Shown: positions 24,760 through 33,298 of the stretch, piece after piece
Position numbering within the stretch: position 1 is the stretch's first letter
Layout: the number at the start of each line of letters is the position of its first letter
Assembly (NCBI RefSeq): GCF_008693385.1
Contig: NZ_CP044065.1
Span: forward strand, 1,550,001 to 1,614,000
Origin: Cupriavidus pauculus
Lineage (GTDB): Bacteria > Pseudomonadota > Gammaproteobacteria > Burkholderiales > Burkholderiaceae
Reading direction: 5' to 3'
Length of the DNA: 64,000 nucleotides
Position numbers and translations under genes: made by a program
The notes under the pieces: model-generated
Seen by the model: the letters and a program-made list of their open reading frames with translations, nothing else
The model's database searches: none
What the model was told of the DNA's origin: nothing

Positions 24760-25731
24760 ATGACGCAACAACAACCCTTCGATGCCTACCCCGTAGAGGT
24801 CGAATTCCCCGACATCCGGCCCTACGCGACGGGCAACACCGGCGTGCCCTACGTACACACGTTCGACAGCGGCACGCCCGGCCCCCACGTGATGGTCAAC
24901 GCGCTGACGCACGGCAACGAGGTCTGCGGCGCCATTACCGTGGCGGGTCTGCTCGCGCATGGCCTGCGTCCGCGCCGCGGGCGCCTGACCCTCTCGTTCG
25001 CGAACGTCGATGCCTATGCGCGCTTCGACGCCGCGCGCCCCGATGCGTCGCGCTACGTCGATCAGGATTTCAACCGCGTCTGGACCGCGGCCGTGCTCGA
25101 CGACACCTCGCGCGACTCCTCCGAACTGCGCCGCGCGCGCGCCATGCGCCCCGTGATCGATACCGTCGATCTGCTGCTGGACCTGCATTCGATGCACGAA
25201 AAAAGCCGGCCGCTGATCGTCTCCGGCCCGCTCGACAAGGGCATCGCCCTGGCCCGCGCGGTCGGCGCGCCGGCCGACATCATCGTCGATGAAGGCCACC
25301 CGGAAGGCCGCCGCATGCGCGACTACGCTGACTTCGGCGACCCCGCCAGCCCGCGCAACGCGATACTCGTCGAATGCGGCCAGCACTGGGAAACGCGCGC
25401 CGTGGACGTGGCGCGCGACAGCACCGCGCGCTTCCTGCTGCAGTCCGGCATCGTCGAGGCGGCGGACCTGCCCGACGGCTGGCTGCGCCCGGATCCGGCC
25501 GCCCAGCGCGTGATCCGCGTGACGGAGCCCGTGGTCGCATCGACCATGGATTTCCGTTTTGCCGGCCCGTACACCGGTCTCGAGACGTTTGCCGAAGCCG
25601 GCGCCGTCATCGCCTGGCGCGACGGCCAGCCCGTGGTCACGCCCTATGACCACTGCGTGCTGGTCATGCCTTCGCTGCGGCAACTGCGGCCCGGCGTCAC
25701 CGTGGTCCGGCTGGGGCGGCTCGACCGCTGA
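24760..25731 (+). CDS. Succinylglutamate desuccinylase/aspartoacylase-family hydrolase
   Basis: A 323-residue M14-like zinc hydrolase. The zinc-binding pair in ALTHGNEVCG and the downstream His in LLLDLHSMH, plus the substrate Arg region YVDQDFNRVW, match the AstE/AspA family, which removes acyl groups from N-acyl amino acids. Start 24760 follows the receptor stop by 14 nt (AGGATTCCC upstream); the longer open frame covers the receptor gene and is a shadow. Cytoplasmic. With the LysR and Bug genes it forms a compact uptake-and-hydrolysis unit. Confidence 0.85.
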   Translation: MTQQQPFDAYPVEVEFPDIRPYATGNTGVPYVHTFDSGTPGPHVMVNALTHGNEVCGAITVAGLLAHGLRPRRGRLTLSFANVDAYARFDAARPDASRYVDQDFNRVWTAAVLDDTSRDSSELRRARAMRPVIDTVDLLLDLHSMHEKSRPLIVSGPLDKGIALARAVGAPADIIVDEGHPEGRRMRDYADFGDPASPRNAILVECGQHWETRAVDVARDSTARFLLQSGIVEAADLPDGWLRPDPAAQRVIRVTEPVVASTMDFRFAGPYTGLETFAEAGAVIAWRDGQPVVTPYDHCVLVMPSLRQLRPGVTVVRLGRLDR

Positions 25732-25822
25732 CCGCCATCCCCCTCTTTGCCTCCCTTGCTTAAGTTGCACCGCACAACAAATAATGGAGCGTGCCCCACG
25801 GGCATTCCCAAGGGAGGATCGC

Positions 25823-26926
25823 ATGGTCCAGCAAGGAGATGTGCAGAAAGGACAGGTTGAAAGCGTAGACGCTGCCGAAGCCGCCGATGCCGCCGATGCC
25901 GCCAACAACGCGCGGGCGCCACTGGCGGTGGATCTGGCCCTGCAGGGCGGCGGCGCGCACGGCGCCTTCACCTGGGGCGTGCTGGACCGCCTGCTCGAAG
26001 TACCGTGGCTGCGCATCGACGGCATCTCGGGCACATCGGCGGGCGCCATGAACGCGGCCGTGCTCGTCCACGGCCATGCGCGCGGCGGCGCCGAAGGCGC
26101 GCGCCAGGCGCTCGACGACTTCTGGCACCGCGTGGCCGACGCCGCGCGCTTCAGTCCCTTCCGGCGCAGCCCGCTCGATGTGATCCTCGGCCGCTGGACG
26201 CTCGACAACTCGCCGCTGTTCGTCGCGGCCGACCTCGCCGCGCGCATCTGGTCGCCCTACGACCTCAACAAGGCCGGCAGCAATCCGCTGGCCGAAATCC
26301 TGCGCGATACGATCGATTTCGACACGCTCGCGAACGCACCCGTTCGCCTGTTCGTCACGGCCACCAATGTCGAAACCGGGCGCGGACGCATATTTCGCAA
26401 TGCGGAGATCACGGCCAGCGTGCTGCTCGCCTCGGCCTGCCTGCCCACGGTCTTTCAGGCCGTGGAGATCGACGGCGTTCCGTACTGGGATGGCGGTTAC
26501 GCGGGCAATCCGACCATCACGCCCCTCGTGCGCGAATGCCAGTCGCGCGACACCATTCTCGTCCAGATCAATCCGGTGGCACGCCCCGGCGTGCCGCGCA
26601 GCGCGCGCGATATCCTGAGCCGCGTCAACGAGATCTCGTTCAATGCCACGCTGCTCAAGGAGCTGCGCATGATCGCGGTGTTGCGCCGCGTGGCCAGCGC
26701 CGGCGACTGCGAAGGCGCGCAATGGGCCGGCATGCGCATCCATCGCATCGCGAGCGACCGCATGGCCGAGTTCGGCTCGTCATCGAAGATGAATGCCGAA
26801 TGGTCGTTCCTGTGCATGCTGCGCGATGAAGGTCGGCAGGCCGCGGACGGCTTCCTTGCCGCGCATGCCGATGCGCTCGGCCGGCGTTCCACGTTCGACC
26901 TCGACGAACTGCTCGAGGAGGTCTGA
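25823..26926 (+). CDS. Patatin-like phospholipase
   Basis: A 367-residue patatin. The oxyanion loop QGGGAHGAF, the nucleophile elbow GTSAG (Ser) and the catalytic Asp in DGGYAGNP are intact, so hydrolase activity is expected. AGGGAGG lies five bases before the ATG at 25823; the frame is open upstream but over the end of the previous gene. A short Ala/Asp-rich N-terminal stretch (VESVDAAEAADAADAANNAR) precedes the fold. It is followed after 3 nt by a GntP-type permease. In many Burkholderiaceae this pair sits with 3-hydroxybutyrate dehydrogenase, which suggests polyhydroxybutyrate or 3-hydroxybutyrate metabolism; the dehydrogenase is not here. Confidence 0.88.
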   Translation: MVQQGDVQKGQVESVDAAEAADAADAANNARAPLAVDLALQGGGAHGAFTWGVLDRLLEVPWLRIDGISGTSAGAMNAAVLVHGHARGGAEGARQALDDFWHRVADAARFSPFRRSPLDVILGRWTLDNSPLFVAADLAARIWSPYDLNKAGSNPLAEILRDTIDFDTLANAPVRLFVTATNVETGRGRIFRNAEITASVLLASACLPTVFQAVEIDGVPYWDGGYAGNPTITPLVRECQSRDTILVQINPVARPGVPRSARDILSRVNEISFNATLLKELRMIAVLRRVASAGDCEGAQWAGMRIHRIASDRMAEFGSSSKMNAEWSFLCMLRDEGRQAADGFLAAHADALGRRSTFDLDELLEEV

Positions 26927-26929
26927 CCG

Positions 26930-28384
26930 ATGGGCCTGCTCGGCATCGTCATTGCCCTCGCGGCAATGATCTGGCTGGCGTTCCGTGGCTGGAGCATTTT
27001 GCTGATCGCGCCGGCCGCCGCACTGCTGGCGGCCGCCACGGCGGGCGCCCCGTTGCTCGCGCACTGGACGCAGACGTTCATGGGCACGGCGGCCGGCTTC
27101 GTCGCGCAGTTCTTTCCGCTGTTCCTGCTCGGCGCGCTGTTCGGCAAGCTCATGGACGACAGCGGCTCCGTCACCGCGATCGCGGACTGGATGACGCGCA
27201 CGCTCGGCCCGCGCCGCGCGATGCTGGCCGTGGTGCTGGCCGGCGCGCTGCTCACGTATGGCGGCGTGAGCCTGTTCGTCGCCTTCTTCGTGCTCGCGCC
27301 CATGGCGCATGCGCTGTTCCGCGCGGCCGATATCCCGCCGCGGCTGATGCCGCCCGCGATCGTGCTGGGCACATCCACGTTCACGATGTCGGCGCTGCCC
27401 GGCACCCCGGCCATCCAGAATGCGATCCCGATGCCGTTCTTCGGCACCACGCCGTTCGCGGCGCCCGGCCTCGGCATCGCGGCCAGCGCGATCATGCTCG
27501 CGTTCGGTCTCTGGTGGCTCGGCCACGCCGAACGCAAGGCACGCCGCGCGGGAGACGGCTACGGCCCCGACATGCCGGCCATCCCCGACGAGGTGGCCGA
27601 GCGCCCGCTGATCCGCGAACGCGCGAGCACCGCGCACGAGTTCGACCCGGCCGAAGCCCTGCACGGCCTGCGCAGCGCGCAGGGCCCCGGCGCGGCGGTC
27701 GCGCTGCTGCCGCTGGCCGTCGTGATCGGTGTCAACCTCCTGATGACGCTGGTCGTGCTGCCCCGCTGGCCCGCCGACTACCTGCAGCTGCCGCAGTGGG
27801 GCGAGACGAGCCTGCAGGCACTGGGCGGCGTATGGTCGGTCATCGTGGCGCTGGTCGCGGCCATCGTCTGCCTGGTGCTGCTGAACCTGCGGCGGCTGCC
27901 CGCGCTGCGCGACACGATGGGAGCCGGCGTGCACGCGGCCGCGCTGCCCGTGCTCAGCGTGGCGAGCCTCGTCGGCTTTGGCGCCGTGGTGGCGGCGCTG
28001 CCGGGCTTTGCCGTGGTGCGCGACTGGGTGCTCGGCATCGGGGGCGGGCCTCTCGTCTCGCTGGCCGTGGCCACCAACGTGCTGTCGGCCCTGACGGGTT
28101 CCGCGTCCGGTGGCCTGACCATCGCGCTCGAGGCGCTGGGCGGGACCTACCTCGCGCGGGCGGCGGAGATCGGCCTCGATCCGGCCGTCCTGCACCGCGT
28201 GGCGGTGATGAGCGCGGGCACGCTCGACACGCTGCCGCATAACGGCGCGGTGGTCACGCTGCTCGCGGTCTGCGGCGCCACGCATCGCCAGAGTTATGGC
28301 GGCATCGTCATGGTCGGCATCGTCGGCCCGCTGCTTGCCCTGGCCGCGGTGATCGTGCTCGGAGGATGGCTGGGGTCGTTCTAG
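26930..28384 (+). CDS. GntP-family permease
   Basis: A 484-residue inner-membrane transporter with about 12 hydrophobic segments. The segments FFPLFLLGALFGKLMDDSGS and GTSTFTMSALPGTPAIQN, and the C-terminal TLPHNGAVVTLLAVCG, are typical of the GntP/3-hydroxybutyrate permease type of proton symporters. It is probably co-transcribed with the patatin gene (3-nt gap). The likely cargo is a small hydroxy acid such as 3-hydroxybutyrate, inferred from gene order only. It ends 2 nt from a convergent response regulator gene. Confidence 0.82.
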   Translation: MGLLGIVIALAAMIWLAFRGWSILLIAPAAALLAAATAGAPLLAHWTQTFMGTAAGFVAQFFPLFLLGALFGKLMDDSGSVTAIADWMTRTLGPRRAMLAVVLAGALLTYGGVSLFVAFFVLAPMAHALFRAADIPPRLMPPAIVLGTSTFTMSALPGTPAIQNAIPMPFFGTTPFAAPGLGIAASAIMLAFGLWWLGHAERKARRAGDGYGPDMPAIPDEVAERPLIRERASTAHEFDPAEALHGLRSAQGPGAAVALLPLAVVIGVNLLMTLVVLPRWPADYLQLPQWGETSLQALGGVWSVIVALVAAIVCLVLLNLRRLPALRDTMGAGVHAAALPVLSVASLVGFGAVVAALPGFAVVRDWVLGIGGGPLVSLAVATNVLSALTGSASGGLTIALEALGGTYLARAAEIGLDPAVLHRVAVMSAGTLDTLPHNGAVVTLLAVCGATHRQSYGGIVMVGIVGPLLALAAVIVLGGWLGSF

Positions 28385-28386
28385 GG

Positions 28387-29046
28387 TCAGGTGCCCGGGA
28401 TAGTCCAGCCAAGCCCGCGCACATTGCGTACGAGCGTGCTGCCGAACTTGCGGCGAATGCCGTAGATGATCGCATCCACCGCATTGCTTTCGACTTCCTC
28501 GCCCCAGCCATAGAGCCGTTCTTCCAGCTGCGCGCGCGAGAGAATCGCGCCGGGACGCTCGAGCAGCGCCAGCACCAGCGCATACTCGCGCGCGCTCAGC
28601 GCTTCGGCACGCCCATCGTAGTTGAGCTGCCGCAGGTTGAGGTCGAGCGTGGCCTTGCCGTGCACGAGCGTGGACGATGCGGAGCCCGACTTCCGGCGAA
28701 TGACGGCGCGAATGCGCGCAAGAAGTTCGCGCGCCTCGAACGGCTTGATCACGTAGTCGTCGGCACCGAAGTCGAGGCCATCGATCCGCGTGTCCACATC
28801 GTCGCGCGCGGTGATGATGAGCAACGGCGTTTCATCGTGCTTCGTGCGCAGCCATTTGAGAATCTCGAGGCCGTCGATATCGGGCAGGCCGAGGTCGAGC
28901 AGGATCGCCGAATAGGACCCGTCATCGATCGCCGAGCGCGCGAGGTCGCCCGTGCGTGCCCAATCGACGCTGCATTGCGCGTCCTTGAGCGCGCGCACCA
29001 GGCTCTGGCCGATCTGCGGATCGTCCTCGATCAACAGGATTCTCAT
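28387..29046 (-). CDS. OmpR-family response regulator
   Basis: A 219-residue two-domain regulator. The receiver domain has the acidic pair in IEDDP, the phospho-Asp in AILLDLGLPDIDG and the conserved Lys in YVIKPF; the C-terminal winged helix ends GIRRKFGSTLVRNVRGLGWT. Layout is of the QseB/TctD/PmrA type. It overlaps the kinase gene upstream by ATGA (29043-29046), so the two are coupled. The target genes are unknown; TctD-type members often regulate Bug/TctC genes, of which there are several in the window. Confidence 0.92.
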   Translation of the reverse strand: MRILLIEDDPQIGQSLVRALKDAQCSVDWARTGDLARSAIDDGSYSAILLDLGLPDIDGLEILKWLRTKHDETPLLIITARDDVDTRIDGLDFGADDYVIKPFEARELLARIRAVIRRKSGSASSTLVHGKATLDLNLRQLNYDGRAEALSAREYALVLALLERPGAILSRAQLEERLYGWGEEVESNAVDAIIYGIRRKFGSTLVRNVRGLGWTIPGT

Positions 29047-30398
29047 ATCGCCTGCCCTCGCTCTTGCCCTTGCGCCTGGCCTTGCAACGGCAGCACGATG
29101 CGCGCCACAAGCCCATGCCCGCCGTCGGCCCGGCCCGAAAGCGTCACGCTGCCGCCCAGGTTATCGACCACGGTCTGGACGATCGCCAGTCCCAGTCCGC
29201 TGCCCTCCTCGTCCGTGGCGCCGCCGCGATAGAAGCGGTCGAACACGCGCGCGCGTTCGGATTCGGGAATGCCGGGTCCGTCGTCCGCCACCTCGATCTC
29301 GGCGTGACCGTCGAGGCGACGCACGCTCACATCCACGCGGCACCCCGCGCCGCCGTAGCGAATGGCGTTGTCGATCAGGTTCTTCACGAGCATGCGCAAG
29401 TCGGTTTCCTGCGCGCGCACCACCGCGTCGTCCATCTGCTCCGCGCCAAGGTCCACGCCGCGATCGAGCGCAAGGGGCAACAGGTCGGTCACCACGTCCG
29501 TCACCACCTGCGTCAGCGGCACCTCGGCCGGGGAGGCGCGCGCGCCGATCTCCGCGCGGGCCAGGCCGAGCAGCTGCGTGACCAGCGTCGACGTGCGGCG
29601 GATGCCGCGCTGCAGTTCCTCGATGCGGTCTTCCATCGCCTCCGGCGGCGCATGCCGCAGATTGTCGACCTGCAGCTGCAATGCGGTGATGGGCGAGCGC
29701 AGTTCGTGCGCGGCGTCGGCAATGAACGTGCGCTCCGCGTCGATCAGGGACGACAGGCGCTGCATCATGCGGTTGATCGAATCGAGGAACGGCCGCAGTT
29801 CCTCGGGCGCGGCCTGCGTTTCCACGGGCTGCAGATGATTGAGATCGACCTTGGCCACTCGCTCGCCGATCTCGCCGAGCGGCCGCAGCGACATGCGCAC
29901 GCTTGCCCGCACCACCCAGACGAGCAGCGGCAACAGCAGCACCACGGGAATCGCGGCCCACATCGCCACACGCGCGGCATTGTCGTTGCGCACCGCGCGC
30001 TGCTCGGCCATCTGGACCCAGGCCGTGCCGGCCTGCATCGCGAAGACATCCCACATGCGCCCGTTGGCGCCGCGCGCCTCCGAAAAGCCCGGCGGCACGC
30101 GCGGCACCAGCACGGTCGGATCGCTCGTATGGCCCGGCAATGCGCCATCGCCGGGGCGCCAGGTCTGGATCACGATATGCGGCGTCGGATGGCCGGCCGG
30201 CGCGGGCACGGGCATGGCGGCCGGCGACGGCTGCATCGTCGAACCCGCATGCGCGAGGTCCGCGTTGAACTGGCTGGCAAGCTGACGCACGACGACCCAC
30301 GCGCCGAACGCCCCGAGCAATCCGATCACCAGCGCGAGGCTCCCGAGGGAGAGGCTCAGGCGGCGATGCAGGGAACGGACGGCGGTCTGGCTTGGCAT
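29043..30398 (-). CDS. Two-component sensor histidine kinase
   Basis: A 451-residue (or up to 499) membrane kinase. TM1 (LGSLALVIGLLGAFGAWVVV), a periplasmic part of ~100 residues, TM2 (MWAAIPVVLLLPLLVWVVRA), HAMP, HisKA with ADAAHELRSPI, and the HATPase boxes NLIDNAIRYGG, DDGPGIP, GSGLGLAIV are present. The start at 30398 (MPSQTA) has GGAG six bases upstream. The frame stays open to 30542 and would add an Ala-Glu-Thr repeat leader; which start is used is uncertain. It signals to the overlapping OmpR-type regulator. Confidence 0.88.
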   Translation of the reverse strand: MPSQTAVRSLHRRLSLSLGSLALVIGLLGAFGAWVVVRQLASQFNADLAHAGSTMQPSPAAMPVPAPAGHPTPHIVIQTWRPGDGALPGHTSDPTVLVPRVPPGFSEARGANGRMWDVFAMQAGTAWVQMAEQRAVRNDNAARVAMWAAIPVVLLLPLLVWVVRASVRMSLRPLGEIGERVAKVDLNHLQPVETQAAPEELRPFLDSINRMMQRLSSLIDAERTFIADAAHELRSPITALQLQVDNLRHAPPEAMEDRIEELQRGIRRTSTLVTQLLGLARAEIGARASPAEVPLTQVVTDVVTDLLPLALDRGVDLGAEQMDDAVVRAQETDLRMLVKNLIDNAIRYGGAGCRVDVSVRRLDGHAEIEVADDGPGIPESERARVFDRFYRGGATDEEGSGLGLAIVQTVVDNLGGSVTLSGRADGGHGLVARIVLPLQGQAQGQERGQAI

Positions 30399-30426
30399 GC
30401 GGGCTCCGGCGGGGCTGAGCGGCTCG

Positions 30427-30498
30427 CGCGTTTCGGCGCACGTTTCGGCGCGCGTTTCTGCGCTCGTTTCGGCGCGCGTTTCGGCTCTTGATTCGGCT
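30427..30498 (-). repeat. 12-bp tandem repeat before the kinase gene
   Basis: About six imperfect copies of a GCGCGTTTCGGC-type unit. If the kinase starts at 30542 they encode (R/S/C)-A-E-T repeats; if it starts at 30398 they are 5' leader sequence. Copy-number change would not shift the frame. Confidence 0.7.
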
Positions 30499-30598
30499 CT
30501 CATTTTCGGCTCATTTTCGCCTGCCACACTGTATTCAGCCATAGGTTTCGCCGCTGGCGCCGGGCCTCCCCGGCCGGCAGCTTCACCCCCAGTGGCAC

Positions 30599-30624
30599 GG
30601 GCAGTTCCCCGCTGCCCTTTTTTT
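30599..30624 (+). terminator. Terminator-like hairpin facing + strand
   Basis: GGGCAG and CTGCCC arms with a 7-nt loop are followed by seven T on the + strand, overlapping the stop codon of the minus-strand oxidoreductase. No + strand gene ends here, so it may limit antisense transcription; on the minus strand the T-run is lacking. Confidence 0.4.
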
Positions 30625-32023
30625 ATCTGGTGGGCGCGAGGGTGTCCCCGAGCTCGCCGAGGATCGTGGGAATCAGTTCCGACACAGTGGGATGAATCGC
30701 CATGGTCCGCGCCAGCAGCGTGTACGGCTTGTCCGCGGCCATCATCGACAGGATCGAATGCACGGCCTCGTCGCCGCCGACGCCAAGGATCGCCGCGCCG
30801 AGAATGCGATCGGTGTCGGCATCGACGACCACACGCATGGACCCCTGGCTCTCGCCCTTTTCCACCGTGCGCATCACGCGCGTCATCTGCCGCTTGCCGA
30901 CGCGCACGCGATGCCCGGCCTGCCGGGCCTGCGCCTCCGTCATGCCCACGCGGCCCAGCGGCGGGTCGATGAACAGGCCATACACGGGGATGCGATCGGC
31001 CACCGAGCGATGCTCGCCGTCCAGCAGATTGGCCGCGACGATCTCGAAGTCGTTGTAGGCCGTATGGGTGAATGCCCCCCGGCCATTGCAGTCGCCGAGC
31101 GCCCAGATGCCGTCCACGCTGGTGCGCAACCCGTCATCGACCACGATATAGCCATGCGTGTCGGTCCTGACGCCGGCCTTGTCCAGGCCCAGGTCGTCCG
31201 TATTGGGCTGGCGCCCGACCGCCACGAGCACATGGCTGCCGACCACCGCGGGCTCGCCGGACTCGCAGTCGACGCCGACCTCCACCCCTTCGGCATGCGC
31301 GCTGACCGTGATGCAGTTCGCATCGGTCCGGATCCGGATGCCTTCGGCCTCCAGAATGCCGCGTATCTGCGCCGACACCTCCTCGTCCTCGCGCGCGACA
31401 AGCCGCGCGCCGCGCTCGACCACCGTCACCTCGGCGCCGAAGCGCCGGAATACGTGCGCGAACTCGAGCCCGATATAGCTGCCGCCAATCACCACGAGGT
31501 GCTTCGGCACGGTCTCCAGCGCGAGGGCCTCCACATTGGTCAGATGCGGGACCGCGGGCAGGCCCTTGATCGCGTCGGGCACGAGCGCGCGTCCGCCGAC
31601 GTTGATAAAGATCTTGTCGGCGGTCAGCAACCGGTCGCCGACGCGCACGGTCCGGGGGTCCTCGAAGCGCGCGTGGCCGCGAATCAGCTTCGCGCGCGGC
31701 ATGCCCTCGATCCAGCGCGTAACCCCATTGCGGCTCTTGAGGACGATGCCCTGCGTGCGCGCATGCACGGCCGCCATGTCCACGCGCACCGTGCCGTCCA
31801 GCATCACGCCGTACTCGGCCGCCCGCGCGGCCATGCGCGCCGCGTAGGCGCTGGCGACCATCGCCTTGGTCGGCGTGCAGCCCACGTTGACGCACGTCCC
31901 GCCCACGTCGCCGCGCTCGATCACGGCAACCGCCATCCCGGCGGCCGAAAGCCGGTTGGCCAGCGCGGGCGCCGCCTGACCGGTACCGATGAGGATGGCG
32001 TCGAAACGTTCTGGTGCGGTCAT
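30623..32023 (-). CDS. FAD-dependent pyridine nucleotide-disulfide oxidoreductase (mercuric reductase-like)
   Basis: A 466-residue class I flavoprotein disulfide reductase. The FAD-binding start GTGQAAPALANRLSAAGM, the redox disulfide GGTCVNVGCTPTK, the NAD(P) motif VIGGSYIGLEFA, the second FAD motif GIWALGDCNG and the C-terminal AIHPTVSELIPT (active-site His-Pro) are present. The N-terminal HMA domain and the C-terminal Cys pair of true mercuric reductases are absent, so it is a MerA-like paralogue of unknown substrate. The ATG at 32023 has GGGAG five bases upstream; a GTG directly before is possible. Confidence 0.88.
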   Translation of the reverse strand: MTAPERFDAILIGTGQAAPALANRLSAAGMAVAVIERGDVGGTCVNVGCTPTKAMVASAYAARMAARAAEYGVMLDGTVRVDMAAVHARTQGIVLKSRNGVTRWIEGMPRAKLIRGHARFEDPRTVRVGDRLLTADKIFINVGGRALVPDAIKGLPAVPHLTNVEALALETVPKHLVVIGGSYIGLEFAHVFRRFGAEVTVVERGARLVAREDEEVSAQIRGILEAEGIRIRTDANCITVSAHAEGVEVGVDCESGEPAVVGSHVLVAVGRQPNTDDLGLDKAGVRTDTHGYIVVDDGLRTSVDGIWALGDCNGRGAFTHTAYNDFEIVAANLLDGEHRSVADRIPVYGLFIDPPLGRVGMTEAQARQAGHRVRVGKRQMTRVMRTVEKGESQGSMRVVVDADTDRILGAAILGVGGDEAVHSILSMMAADKPYTLLARTMAIHPTVSELIPTILGELGDTLAPTR

Positions 32024-32202
32024 CACAGCTCCCTTTGGCTCGTTCGCTGCGAAAGATTATAGGTAGCGCCGGCAACTTTCATCGCCCCGCATGTGCGTCG
32101 TTCTCCCTTTTGCACGGTTCCCGGGGCGCCGGCCTCCTCATCTGCACGATTTTTCAACCACTGCTAGTATCCACAGACTTTCATTGTGAAACTATCGAGT
32201 TC

Positions 32203-33273
32203 ATGACAACCCTGTTCGACCCCATCCAGATCGGCGACCTGCAACTGTCCAACCGTATCGTCATGGCACCGCTGACGCGCCTGCGCGCGGCCAGTCCCGT
32301 CCACGTGCCCAACGCGCTGATGGCCGAGTACTACACGCAGCGCGCCTCGGCCGGCCTCATCGTGTCCGAAGGCGTACCCGTCATGCCCGACGGCGTGGGC
32401 TACCCGAACGTGCCGGGCCTGTGGTCGCAGGAGCAGGTTGCAGGATGGCAGATCGTGACGCGCGCCGTGCACGAAGCCGGCGGCCGTATCGTCGCCCAGC
32501 TGTGGCACGTGGGCCGCATCACCCACCCCGATCTGCTCGACGGCCGCCAGCCCGTGGGCCCGAGCGCCATCGCGGCCAAGGGCAATGTGAGCCTGCTGCG
32601 CCCGCAGCGCGAGTACGTGGTACCGCGGGAGATGTCGGTGGAAGACATCAAGGAAGTCGTGGCCGGCTTTGCGCGCGGCGCGGCCAATGCCAAGGCGGCC
32701 GGCTTCGATGGCGTGACCATCCATGCCGCCAATGGCTATCTGCTCGACCAGTTCCTGCAGGATGGCTCCAACCAGCGTACCGATGCCTATGGCGGCGCGA
32801 TCGAGAATCGCGCGCGGCTGTTGCTGGAGGTGGCGGACGCCGTCACGGCGGTGTGGGGCCCGGGCCGCGTCGGCGTGCACCTTGCCCCGCGATCGCCGAG
32901 CCATTCGATGGCCGATTCGAACCCGTCCGAAACGTTCGGCTATGTCGCGCGCGAGCTCGGCAAGCGCAAGGTCGGCTTCCTGTTCGTGCGCGAGACGCGG
33001 GGCGACGGCGCGCTGCTGGCCCAGCTGAAGCGTGAGTTCGGCGGTGCCGTCATCGCCAACGACGGATTCGACCTGGACGCGGCGCAGGCCGTGCTGGCCG
33101 AAGGTACCGCCGATGCGGTGTCGTTCGGGCGCGCGTTTATTGCCAACCCGGACCTCGTCGAACGGCTGCGCCAGCGCGCGCCGCTCAACGAGGTGAACGC
33201 GGCCACGATCTACGACCTCGAGCACGCGAGCGGCACCGGCTATACCGACTACCCGCTGCTCGCGGCCTCGTAA
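32203..33273 (+). CDS. Old yellow enzyme-family alkene reductase
   Basis: A 356-residue FMN-dependent TIM-barrel reductase of the NemA/XenB type. Diagnostic segments are LSNRIVMAPLTRLRA, AQLWHVGRI, the substrate-binding His/Asn in IHAANGYLLDQFLQDGSNQR, and ADAVSFGRAFIANPDL. These enzymes reduce activated C=C bonds and nitro compounds with NAD(P)H. The start is placed at 32203 (MTTLFDP); an extension to 32014 would cover the divergent promoter. TTTCA-TTG-TGAAA just upstream (about 32180-32192) may be a repressor site. It is divergent from the MerA-like gene. Confidence 0.9.
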   Translation: MTTLFDPIQIGDLQLSNRIVMAPLTRLRAASPVHVPNALMAEYYTQRASAGLIVSEGVPVMPDGVGYPNVPGLWSQEQVAGWQIVTRAVHEAGGRIVAQLWHVGRITHPDLLDGRQPVGPSAIAAKGNVSLLRPQREYVVPREMSVEDIKEVVAGFARGAANAKAAGFDGVTIHAANGYLLDQFLQDGSNQRTDAYGGAIENRARLLLEVADAVTAVWGPGRVGVHLAPRSPSHSMADSNPSETFGYVARELGKRKVGFLFVRETRGDGALLAQLKREFGGAVIANDGFDLDAAQAVLAEGTADAVSFGRAFIANPDLVERLRQRAPLNEVNAATIYDLEHASGTGYTDYPLLAAS

Positions 33274-33298
33274 GCCGCTTCCCGGAAGCGCCGCCCTG

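Noticed and set aside
25732..25822. PhaR-type or other operator before the patatin gene
   Set aside because: GTTGCACCGCACAAC has only 4-bp matching arms; too weak to call.
30623..32023. True mercuric reductase (merA)
   Set aside because: No N-terminal HMA domain, no C-terminal Cys pair and no mer genes nearby; only the general flavoprotein fold is supported.
33274..33298. Terminator between the OYE and dehydrogenase genes
   Set aside because: GCTTCCCGGAAGC can fold only with a very small loop and has no T-run.
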